Shown here piece by piece: positions 8,749 to 16,426 of a stretch of DNA of 64,000 nucleotides. The translations under genes were made by a program, and so were the position numbers. Position 1 is the first letter of the stretch. Each line of letters starts with the position of its first letter. The notes beneath the pieces were generated by a model. That model ran no database searches and was not told where the DNA came from. It was given only the letters and a program-made list of their open reading frames with translations. Origin of the DNA: Pedobacter quisquiliarum (lineage in GTDB: Bacteria > Bacteroidota > Bacteroidia > Sphingobacteriales > Sphingobacteriaceae); assembly GCF_014642175.1 (NCBI RefSeq), contig NZ_BMIL01000007.1, positions 124,001 through 188,000 of the forward strand, given 5' to 3'.

Positions 8749-10332
8749 ATGATCAACAGATTTTTTTCAGGACGAGTGAGGCTTATTGTTGTCCTTGCAT
8801 GCGCGCCATTATTTTCGTTTGCTCAGAAAGCAAACTGGCAGAATTTAGATTTAAAGACGGATTCTGTATTTGGGATCAGCACAGAACGTGCGTACAAAGA
8901 ATTGCTGAAAGGCAAAAAAGCAACCCCGGTGATCGTTGGTGTTCTGGATGGTGGTGTAGATATCACCCATGAAGACCTTAAAAGCGTGCTTTGGGTGAAC
9001 AAAAAAGAAAAAGCTGGTAACGGTATTGATGATGACAAAAACGGTTACAAGGACGATGTGAATGGATGGAACTTTCTAGGTAATGAAAAGGGTTCTGTAG
9101 AATTTGAAGCGTTGGAGCTTACACGTCTGATCAGACGTGACATGAAGAAATTTGCGAACGTTACGGATATGGCCAGGGAAGATGAGGCTGCATATGCACA
9201 ATTCAGAACCATGAAGGCTGATTTCGACAAACAAGTTGATGAGGCTAAAGAAAGTCTTGCCGGTATTCAGGGCTTTAAAGCTGTACTGGATCGTATTGTA
9301 ACGAAGCTGGGTAAAGCAGAACCTACTGCTGCAGACTTCGAACAGTACAAAGCTGCTGATGCAATGGAGACGCGTCTGAAAACCATCATGGTTGGTGCGC
9401 TTAAAGATGATACTTTTAAGGATTTCTACAAGAATCAAATCCAGAAAGGTGTAGATCATTATGAGGAAATGTTGAAATACAACCTGAACCTTGAATATGA
9501 TCCAAGACCAGAACTGGTTGGCGACGACTATGCAAATGGTTCGGAGAAGTCTTACGGGAACAATGACGTTAAAGGTCCTGACGCTAGTCACGGTACCCAC
9601 GTTGCAGGTATTGTTGGCGCGAACAGAACCAACAACATTGGTATTAAAGGTGTTGCCGATAAGGCGTTAATCATGGGTGTGCGTGCGGTACCTGGTGGAG
9701 ATGAGCGCGATAAAGACGTTGCAAATTCGATCCGTTATGCGGTTGACAATGGCGCTAAGGTCATCAACATGAGCTTTGGTAAAGCATACTCATGGGACAA
9801 AAAACTTGTAGATGATGCTGTAAAATATGCGATGTCTAAAGACGTATTGCTGGTACATGCCGCAGGAAATGACAACAAGAACACGGATGTAGAGAAAAAC
9901 TATCCAAACCGTAATTACGAGGATGGTGGCACCGCTGGTGCTTACATCTCTGTGGGTGCTTCAAGCTGGGATGATGATGAAACCCTAAAAGCAAGCTTCT
10001 CCAACTATGGTAAAACCAGCGTTGATGTATTTGCACCAGGTCGTCAGATCAACTCAACCATTCCTGATGGAAATGCTTACGCGAAATATGATGGTACCAG
10101 TATGGCAGCGCCAGTTGTTGCAGGTTTAGCAGCAACCATCCGCTCTTACTACCCGAAATTAACGGCTTTACAGGTTAAAGAAATCATTATGAAGTCCGTT
10201 GTAAAAGTGGATCACCCGGTAACAGTAACGGTTAACGAGGAGCCAGTTTCCATGCCATTCTCAGACCTTTGTGTTACAGGTGGTATTGTAAACGCTTACA
10301 ACGCACTAAAATTGGCTGCAACCTACAAATAA
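8749..10332 (+). CDS. S8 family serine peptidase (subtilisin-like)
   Basis: 527-aa secreted subtilase with signal peptide (about 1-25, FSFAQ). Catalytic triad visible: Asp67 in GVLDGGVD, His281 in SHGTHVAG, Ser451 in DGTSMAAPVVAG; the oxyanion Asn is in HAAGNDN. No I9-type propeptide is evident. Between Asp67 and His281 lie about 214 residues, much longer than in classical subtilisins; this insert is charged and helical-looking (RLIRRDMKKF, DKQVDEAKESL) and matches the architecture of Bacteroidota 'Novo-like' S8 peptidases. No T9SS sorting tail is seen, so it is probably periplasmic. Its own promoter and terminator suggest a monocistronic unit. Confidence 0.92.
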   Translation: MINRFFSGRVRLIVVLACAPLFSFAQKANWQNLDLKTDSVFGISTERAYKELLKGKKATPVIVGVLDGGVDITHEDLKSVLWVNKKEKAGNGIDDDKNGYKDDVNGWNFLGNEKGSVEFEALELTRLIRRDMKKFANVTDMAREDEAAYAQFRTMKADFDKQVDEAKESLAGIQGFKAVLDRIVTKLGKAEPTAADFEQYKAADAMETRLKTIMVGALKDDTFKDFYKNQIQKGVDHYEEMLKYNLNLEYDPRPELVGDDYANGSEKSYGNNDVKGPDASHGTHVAGIVGANRTNNIGIKGVADKALIMGVRAVPGGDERDKDVANSIRYAVDNGAKVINMSFGKAYSWDKKLVDDAVKYAMSKDVLLVHAAGNDNKNTDVEKNYPNRNYEDGGTAGAYISVGASSWDDDETLKASFSNYGKTSVDVFAPGRQINSTIPDGNAYAKYDGTSMAAPVVAGLAATIRSYYPKLTALQVKEIIMKSVVKVDHPVTVTVNEEPVSMPFSDLCVTGGIVNAYNALKLAATYK

Positions 10333-10358
10333 CAATAGGGATCCAATAAGATCCATTT

Positions 10359-10400
10359 AAATCCCCTGTGTCAGATCGCTATCGATGATGCAGGGGATTT
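10359..10400 (+). terminator. Terminator of the S8 peptidase gene
   Basis: Perfect 10-bp stem AAATCCCCTG (10359-10368) with CAGGGGATTT (10391-10400), a 22-nt loop that can fold further through ATCG/CGAT, then the T-rich TATTTTTTAT. It also abuts the minus-strand stop at 10400, so it may serve both genes. Confidence 0.75.
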
Positions 10401-10585
10401 TATTTTTTATCCGCTTCGAATTTCTCGAAAGACCAAATTGCCTTCTTCCGCTTGTACCATACCTTATAACTCTGGTTTGGCGGAATGGTAAAATGGAAGG
10501 TAAGTTCCGTTTCGTTGGCGTCTTTGGGCAGAAAGCTGGATAACAGGGCATCTGCGATGTTTTTAATTTGCTCTTCTGTATGCAT
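10400..10585 (-). CDS. Short hypothetical protein
   Basis: 61-aa soluble protein starting MHTEEQIKNIADALLSSFLP and ending WSFEKFEADKK. The reading frame continues upstream to an alternative start at 10639, but the ATG at 10585 gives a compact protein with a polar start and is preferred. A helix (EEQIKNIADALLSSF) is followed by an alternating strand-like segment (ETELTFHFTIPPNQSYKVWYKRKKAIWSF). I do not recognise the family. Convergent with the S8 peptidase gene and divergent from the large cargo gene. Confidence 0.5.
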   Translation of the reverse strand: MHTEEQIKNIADALLSSFLPKDANETELTFHFTIPPNQSYKVWYKRKKAIWSFEKFEADKK

Positions 10586-10732
10586 GTTTAAAGGTAAATG
10601 TACCGGCTGATATAATGAAATTACTAACGAATATTTCAAAATTAGCGTGGCGTATATCTGATATTTTAAGTTCCGAATCTTTCTTCTGCCCGCTCCCCTT
10701 GAAATCGCTACTATTGAATATTACTTGTAGCG

Positions 10733-13700
10733 ATGTCAGAACTTTCCAGGGCTTTGGTGCTTACCGCTTTTTTGAATTTCTTGTCCCTGCTGTGTGGATT
10801 GCAAGTGCATGCACAGTCCTGGCTACCGGGTTATAATTATCGGAAAAAGATCACCATCAACAAGGCCTTGGTGGATGGAAATGCGGATCTTCAAAATTTC
10901 CAGCTGCTGGTTGCCCTGGAACATGCGGACCTGAAATATGTAGCCGGTGCCTGTTCCGGTAATAAGATTTCCGGCACAAAGGGGCGAGACTTCGCCTTCA
11001 CAACGGTCGCTGCGCCGCAAACACCTTTAAGTTTTCAACTGGATGAATATGTACCGGAGACCGGCCGTCTGGTCAGCTGGCTCCGCCTGAATTCCCTTGC
11101 TGCTGCTGGTAGTAGTACTGCTGCGACCCAGATTTACCTCTATTATGGTTCCAATACCATTCATTTTCCGGCATCGGCGGCTGCGCAGCAAACCTGGTAC
11201 GGCGCTCAGGATCGCATCTGGCACATGAATCCGCATGTCGCCGGAACACCCCTGGCAAATGCGGCCAGTGGCATCCCTGAAGAGCGGCTGTTTCCTGCCA
11301 CAACAATGAATGCAGGTAATATCGTACCGGGTAAGATTGGGAATGCATTAACATTAAACGGTAGCAGTCAATATTTAACTTCAGCTAAGATCAATAGTGA
11401 TAATTTTACGATCTCCTGCTGGATTAAGTTCAACGTCACCAACCGGGAGCAGGTGATCCTGAGTACAGACAGTACGAACTTCGGCGGTTATACCCTGAAG
11501 TTGGACGTTGATGGACGGCTGGTGCAGGAGACACGCAGCAGTACCATCATCACTTCCAGAAAGGCATCCCTGGTTATCAGTCCCAATCGCTGGTACCATG
11601 TGGTGAGTCAGTCCATTCAGGGGCGGCGGGAGTTTATCATTGATGGCACAAGTTATAGTAGTGGTCTTGGGAATTCTGCACTGCGAATGGGAGGTTCATT
11701 GATCGTAGGCGCTAACAAACAACAGGGACTGCATTTCAGCGGCATGATTGACGAACTCCGCATTCAGACCATTAATCCTAGTGTGGAGTGGTTGAAGACG
11801 GCGTACAATAATCAACGGGATCCCGCTGCTTTTTATGTCGTTGCTGCGGAGGAGCGAAATAGCGTGATTACGGCGACGGGGATGCTGTTCCGGAATGTTG
11901 TGAATCAGGACTGGCTGGAGCCTGCGAACTGGAACAGTCATGAGGTACCTGGTCAATTTGAACAGGTGGTCATTGAAGCAGGAGCGCTAACCGCTTACAA
12001 TGGCCCAACGGAACTCAGCTTAAACAAACTCGCCCTGCGTACAAACGCCAAGCTGTCTATACAAAAGAACATAGAGGTGCTTTGCGACACGGAGGTAGAA
12101 ACAGGCGCGGAGCTCGGCATTGGTACTGGCCAGCGCTTACAGCTGGATGGACATTTGCTTAACGATGGACTCGTTGGTGCAGGAGTGGCAATGGATGGCA
12201 GTCTTGTTTTTTCCGGTGCTTTACCAGCACAGCAAGTCACCGGCCTAGGCCGGATTGCCGTAGCGTACCTGGTGCTGGATAAACCCAGCACAACCGCAAC
12301 ATTGCAGCTTCAGCAACCGGTGAATGTTTATGGCTATGTGCAGACGATAATGGGCAAGCTACATTCAAATGGGTACCTGGCCTTGAAGCAGTCGGGTGCT
12401 GAAAAACAGGCTTATGTGTGGCCAATTCCCAATGTCGCTGAAGGTACTGTTGTGGGGGAGGTGACAGTAGAGCAGTATGTAACCGGCGCCTTTCCTGCAC
12501 CGGCAACAGCAAGGAACTGGCGGCTGCTGAGTACGCCCGTATATCATGGCTCCGGTGCAAACGCGTACTATCACTTGTATGACTTGAAGGCCGCGATGTT
12601 TGTCACCGGACCGGGCGGTGCGAACAACGGCTTTGATGATTCCCCGCAGAACGGACATACCATTTACACGCACAACCAGTCGGTTGTTGGCGCGCTTGCA
12701 CAGAAATATACTGGTGTTACGGCGATGCAGTCGACCGTTGATGTCGGCCGCGGCATTTATGTATTCTCCCGCGGCGGGCGGCAGGCACCGGATGCATTGA
12801 CGAAACAGCTCCTTCGTGCGCCCTTTCAGAATCCAGAGTCTTACATCATTCTCCATAAAGGGTTATTATTTCAGGGCGATTTACAGCTGCAGTTGCAGAA
12901 CCGGAATATGGGTGAAGCTGGCGATGGCTTCAATTTACTGGGTAATCCGTATGCCGCGACCATCAGCTGGGCTGCGCTGCAGAAAGAAAATCTGAGCCCA
13001 TATGTATGGAAGTTTAATCCACTGAACAATGCCTACGATGTTTCAAATGATCCAAACACCTCCATCGCTGCTGGAGAGGGTTTCTTCGTCAAAGTTTTAA
13101 GCGGTCACAGCAGCGGTAGCTTGCGATTTACTGAAGCCGCGAAACGCTCAGGTTCAACCCCGGCAATGCTGTTGAACGGAATGGTTTCCAGTAATTCCAA
13201 TACTAAAGTTGTGGCGCAGACGCGCGTTGCTGCGCCTGCACAAACGGGGAAAGGTGTTAGTAAGCTTACGCTGACACTTGTACGCACCGTTTTTGCACAG
13301 ACGTTCAACCTGGTGCTTAGTCCGGCGGGACAGGATGAAGTCGATGATCTGGATGCAATGGCAATGGGCAGCGGTTATGTTGGTCTTTCCAGCATTGCGG
13401 CAGCTGGGACAATGCTTTCCGTGGACACCCGGCGACAACCTGGCCATCGTACGCTGGAAGTGCCCTTATATGTGAAGGGTTACCAGACTGGCACATACGA
13501 GCTGCACATCTCCGGGATCGAAAGTCTGGAAGCCGGAACAGCACTCGAACTGGTAGATGCCTATTTAAATACCACCAAAGTGCTGCAGGGAAATCAGGTG
13601 TATACGTTTGAAATGAATACCGGTGTGCCGGAAAGTTTTGGTGAACATCGGCTTGCTTTGCGGCTTAAAGCGAAGGCAGACAGGTTGCCAGCGAATACAC

Positions 13701-13975
13701 CGGTGTCGTTGGACGGGGCTGATGTTGTGGCTTACCCAAATCCATTTGTAAATGGCTTTAAGCTAAGCATGCCCGCTGTTAAGCGCTGCTGGATGGAACT
13801 GCGGCTTTATGATTTGGTTGGTAAGATGATGCTGCGGAAGGACTTGGGTTTGCAGGACGGTACGCAGCTGCCGGAGGTGGATACCAGTGCTTTGGGCAGC
13901 GGTATTTACCTGATGGAGTTAATTAACCGCGACACCGGGCAAACCATGAAGATGTTGAAATTAGTAAAGCGATAA
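10733..13975 (+). CDS. T9SS-sorted surface protein with DUF2341 and LamG-like domains
   Basis: 1080-aa exported protein. Signal peptide about 1-28 (LLCGLQVHAQ). DUF2341 at about 30-140 (YNYRKKITI ... IYLYYGS), followed by a concanavalin-like LamG jellyroll at about 190-370 (ALTLNGSSQYL, FTISCWIKF, GMIDELRI). A beta-rich region at about 385-500 (DWLEPANWNSHEVPGQFEQVVIEAG) looks like a beta-helix edge, and a long unassigned middle follows (500-990). Residues about 998-1080 form a type A T9SS sorting domain (VVAYPNPF ... GIYLMELI ... KMLKLVKR). It should be secreted through the type IX system and held on or released from the cell surface. Function may be adhesion or glycan binding; this is inference. 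A small PID-CTERM-like gene begins 12 bp downstream. By eye the gene is more GC-rich than its neighbours. Confidence 0.85.
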   Translation: MSELSRALVLTAFLNFLSLLCGLQVHAQSWLPGYNYRKKITINKALVDGNADLQNFQLLVALEHADLKYVAGACSGNKISGTKGRDFAFTTVAAPQTPLSFQLDEYVPETGRLVSWLRLNSLAAAGSSTAATQIYLYYGSNTIHFPASAAAQQTWYGAQDRIWHMNPHVAGTPLANAASGIPEERLFPATTMNAGNIVPGKIGNALTLNGSSQYLTSAKINSDNFTISCWIKFNVTNREQVILSTDSTNFGGYTLKLDVDGRLVQETRSSTIITSRKASLVISPNRWYHVVSQSIQGRREFIIDGTSYSSGLGNSALRMGGSLIVGANKQQGLHFSGMIDELRIQTINPSVEWLKTAYNNQRDPAAFYVVAAEERNSVITATGMLFRNVVNQDWLEPANWNSHEVPGQFEQVVIEAGALTAYNGPTELSLNKLALRTNAKLSIQKNIEVLCDTEVETGAELGIGTGQRLQLDGHLLNDGLVGAGVAMDGSLVFSGALPAQQVTGLGRIAVAYLVLDKPSTTATLQLQQPVNVYGYVQTIMGKLHSNGYLALKQSGAEKQAYVWPIPNVAEGTVVGEVTVEQYVTGAFPAPATARNWRLLSTPVYHGSGANAYYHLYDLKAAMFVTGPGGANNGFDDSPQNGHTIYTHNQSVVGALAQKYTGVTAMQSTVDVGRGIYVFSRGGRQAPDALTKQLLRAPFQNPESYIILHKGLLFQGDLQLQLQNRNMGEAGDGFNLLGNPYAATISWAALQKENLSPYVWKFNPLNNAYDVSNDPNTSIAAGEGFFVKVLSGHSSGSLRFTEAAKRSGSTPAMLLNGMVSSNSNTKVVAQTRVAAPAQTGKGVSKLTLTLVRTVFAQTFNLVLSPAGQDEVDDLDAMAMGSGYVGLSSIAAAGTMLSVDTRRQPGHRTLEVPLYVKGYQTGTYELHISGIESLEAGTALELVDAYLNTTKVLQGNQVYTFEMNTGVPESFGEHRLALRLKAKADRLPANTPVSLDGADVVAYPNPFVNGFKLSMPAVKRCWMELRLYDLVGKMMLRKDLGLQDGTQLPEVDTSALGSGIYLMELINRDTGQTMKMLKLVKR

Positions 13976-13987
13976 CCATAATGCTAA

Positions 13988-14206
13988 ATGATGATGCCTA
14001 TGCTACCCAGATTGCTTATGATGCAGTTACACCTGTTTATGCTATTCCAAGGTCCCGGACCAGGTGATCCCGGAATGCCGGGTGGAGATCCTGATCTGCC
14101 TCCAGAGTTACCAGAGACACCATTGGACTCCGGTGTTTATGTGCTGATCCTTATTGCAATCGTGTACGGCATGTGGCGGCTCCGCAGGGATTTAGTCTGC
14201 CGTTAG
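13988..14206 (+). CDS. Small membrane protein, PID-CTERM-like
   Basis: 72 aa: a hydrophobic N terminus (LPRLLMMQLHLFMLFQG), a Gly/Pro/Asp-rich linker with repeated GDP steps, then PLDSGVYVLILIAIVYGMWRLRR, a Pro-hydrophobic-Asp motif, one TM segment and a basic tail. This three-part tail resembles the PID-CTERM sorting signal named in Bacteroidota families, recalled from memory rather than searched. The gene directly follows the T9SS cargo gene, which is a context where such short proteins occur. Several ATG codons at the start make the exact N terminus uncertain. Its last 15 bp overlap the end of the convergent kinase gene. Confidence 0.6.
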   Translation: MMMPMLPRLLMMQLHLFMLFQGPGPGDPGMPGGDPDLPPELPETPLDSGVYVLILIAIVYGMWRLRRDLVCR

Positions 14207-15055
14207 CTGGATCCCTTCTTTATGCAGGATGTAGTTAAATATCCCGTGGATCGGTTTCTGGTAGATGTTGCCGACCTGGATATCATTGGCTTCACAAACC
14301 GACTTCAGGCTATCCTGATAGAAGTAGGCGATGGAGCCTATAAAGTGGCATTTCATGCTTTTATAATCAGCATAATCCTTAATGTTAGTGTCTACAAATT
14401 CCTGGAAGCCTTTGCGCAGGAGTTCAACAATGAAAGGATGATCAATGTGCTCGATCATAAACCTGCTTAGCGAAGCGAGATAGATGTTCGGGAATGGCCT
14501 TTGGTAAACATTGGTAATCACTTGTTCTTTGTTGATGTCGTACTTCTCCGCGAACAACTTTCCAAGCGCTGCCGGCATATTGCCGTAGAGGTAGGCGGTA
14601 ACAAGCTTGCGGCCGAAGTATGTTCCGGAGCCTTCATCACCAAGCACGTAGCCCAGACCATGGGTGCTGTCATGTACATTTTTTCCATCAAAGTAGGAGA
14701 TGTTTGAACCAGTACCTAAAATGCAGGATAGCCCTTTCTCATGCCCGCAGGTTGCATAGGCCGAGCCCACAAGATCATTATCTACACTAATGAAAGCATT
14801 CTTGAAGAACAGGGAGAGCCCATTAGATACCACCTCATGTTTATCAGGGGAAGAACTGCCAGCGCCGAAGAAGTAAATTTCCTGCACCTTAGCCGCGTGA
14901 CTGATGAGGTCCTCGTTTTTGGAAAGCAACTTGTAGATCTCCTGTTCATTTAAGAAATATGGATTGATGCCTTTGGTATTGAAGGTGATAATCGCTCCAT
15001 TATCATAACCCATCCAGTCTGTTTTCGATGAACCGCTGTCAGCTACTAAAATCAT
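14192..15055 (-). CDS. BadF/BadG/BcrA/BcrD-family ATPase, N-acetylglucosamine kinase-like
   Basis: 287-aa ASKHA-fold sugar kinase. The phosphate-1 loop VADSGSSKTDW is at the N terminus, a second glycine-rich motif CILGTGSNISYFDG is mid-protein, and GYVLGDEGSGTYFGRK follows. These features match the short BadF/NagK-like kinases of Bacteroidota, thought to phosphorylate N-acetylglucosamine or related amino sugars in cell-wall recycling. It starts 18 bp after the TolC gene of efflux operon 1 and on the same strand, so it may be cotranscribed with it. Its 3' end overlaps the small membrane protein gene by 15 bp and no terminator is seen between them. Confidence 0.8.
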   Translation of the reverse strand: MILVADSGSSKTDWMGYDNGAIITFNTKGINPYFLNEQEIYKLLSKNEDLISHAAKVQEIYFFGAGSSSPDKHEVVSNGLSLFFKNAFISVDNDLVGSAYATCGHEKGLSCILGTGSNISYFDGKNVHDSTHGLGYVLGDEGSGTYFGRKLVTAYLYGNMPAALGKLFAEKYDINKEQVITNVYQRPFPNIYLASLSRFMIEHIDHPFIVELLRKGFQEFVDTNIKDYADYKSMKCHFIGSIAYFYQDSLKSVCEANDIQVGNIYQKPIHGIFNYILHKEGIQLTAD

Positions 15056-15073
15056 GCGTTAAAAATAAGAATC

Positions 15074-16420
15074 TTATTGAACATTCAGCGTGCCGCTGAT
15101 TTCTTTCAGGCTAATCTCTGTGATTTTAGCCTGGTATTCTGCATCCAACAGACGGGTGATGGCGTTTATGGAATTACGTTGGGCTTCCCGAAGTTCGAGG
15201 GGTGAGATGCTACCCAAGCGGTATTTCTCCAATGTAATTTCCAGATTCTGGTCTGCCACCTGCACGTTTCCGGATTCCACTTTAAGCAGATCAAGGTTGG
15301 TCATGTAGTTCTGATATGAGGAAATCAACTGCGCATTAATGGCTTGTCTGGTGCGTTCTAAATCAAGTTCTGAAGAGTTGATGGTCACCTTTGCGTTACG
15401 CTCATTCTGTCTTTGCAGGAAACCATTGAAGATGTTTATGCTGGCGGAAAGTCCGTATGTAAGTCCGTTGGACTGGATCTTCTGGTTAAAGCCTGTGGGG
15501 CTGGTACTTTTCGATACCTGATAACCACTGTTTACCGCAATGACCGGATATCGCTGCCCTTTGATCTGTTTAAGGTTGAGCGCTGCAATCCGCGTATTGA
15601 TAAAGGCATTTTGAAGATTTGGATTCAACTGCTGCGTTTTCTCTGCAAGCTCCTGAAGGTTTAGGTTATTCTGGATGTTCATTTCTTCATCCACCTTAAA
15701 CTCGATGTTCAGGTTCCGCGCCATGATCTGGTTCAGGGTAACCATGGAGGTTTTAAGCAGGTTCTTCTCCTGAAGGTAAGAAGAAGTGTCGGTATTGAAA
15801 TCTACGATGGCGGCAAGTACATCGAGTTTAGAGCCACGGCCGATCTGTAGTTTGTTTTCTGCAATTCGACGCCTTAACCTCGATATTTCCATGGCACTGT
15901 CTTTAGCCACTACAAGCTGCTGCTGGCGCACCATACCATAATAAGCATTTACCACATCTGCGATGGTGGTCAGGATTACAGCTTTGCTATTTACTTCCCC
16001 TTGCTGCTGTAATGCTTTCAAGCGGTCGTAATTCGCAAACATCTGAAAGCCGTCGAAGACGGTCCAGTCCAGCGCCACACCGTAGTTAAGGTTGGTGTTT
16101 TTTACGCCGGATAGTTCCTGCTCGGGACCTGAAGCTGGTGTGCGGACGGTATGTTGATTGCTCCCGTTATTGGCAAGGCTACCTACCAATGCTGGCAGGA
16201 AGCCGGCGTTTCCAACATTCACATTGTTCTTTGCAATTAAGAGATCATTGTTGATGAGCTTGATGTCGTAGTTGTTTTTCAATGCCGTGTCTATCGCTTC
16301 CCGTAAGGTAAAGCGGGGCAGGCTATCGGTATTCTTATGAAGGATATTTTGTCCGTAAGTATATGGCGTAAAGCCTAAAAAGACCAGGCCCAGGATAAAC
16401 AGATTTATGCTGAATTTCAT
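15074..16420 (-). CDS. TolC-family outer membrane efflux protein (efflux operon 1)
   Basis: 448-aa OEP-family protein with signal peptide ending about YTYGQ. Two OEP repeats are visible: FTLREAIDTALKNNYDIKLI near the start and long heptad-rich helical regions with the LEITLEKYRLGSISPLELREAQRNSINAITRLLDAEYQAKI segment near the C terminus. It should form the trimeric outer-membrane duct for the RND pump encoded 6 bp upstream. Last efflux gene in the order adaptor, pump, TolC, which differs from the other two efflux operons in this window. Confidence 0.9.
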   Translation of the reverse strand: MKFSINLFILGLVFLGFTPYTYGQNILHKNTDSLPRFTLREAIDTALKNNYDIKLINNDLLIAKNNVNVGNAGFLPALVGSLANNGSNQHTVRTPASGPEQELSGVKNTNLNYGVALDWTVFDGFQMFANYDRLKALQQQGEVNSKAVILTTIADVVNAYYGMVRQQQLVVAKDSAMEISRLRRRIAENKLQIGRGSKLDVLAAIVDFNTDTSSYLQEKNLLKTSMVTLNQIMARNLNIEFKVDEEMNIQNNLNLQELAEKTQQLNPNLQNAFINTRIAALNLKQIKGQRYPVIAVNSGYQVSKSTSPTGFNQKIQSNGLTYGLSASINIFNGFLQRQNERNAKVTINSSELDLERTRQAINAQLISSYQNYMTNLDLLKVESGNVQVADQNLEITLEKYRLGSISPLELREAQRNSINAITRLLDAEYQAKITEISLKEISGTLNVQ

Positions 16421-16426
16421 GCAGGA

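Noticed and set aside
9076..9600. 174-aa minus-strand ORF inside the S8 peptidase gene
   Set aside because: Antisense to a convincing subtilase; the translation is low-complexity hydrophobic/aromatic without motif.
10357..10551. 64-aa minus-strand ORF overlapping the short hypothetical gene
   Set aside because: It runs through the terminator hairpin and overlaps the better 61-aa frame, which has a more protein-like composition.
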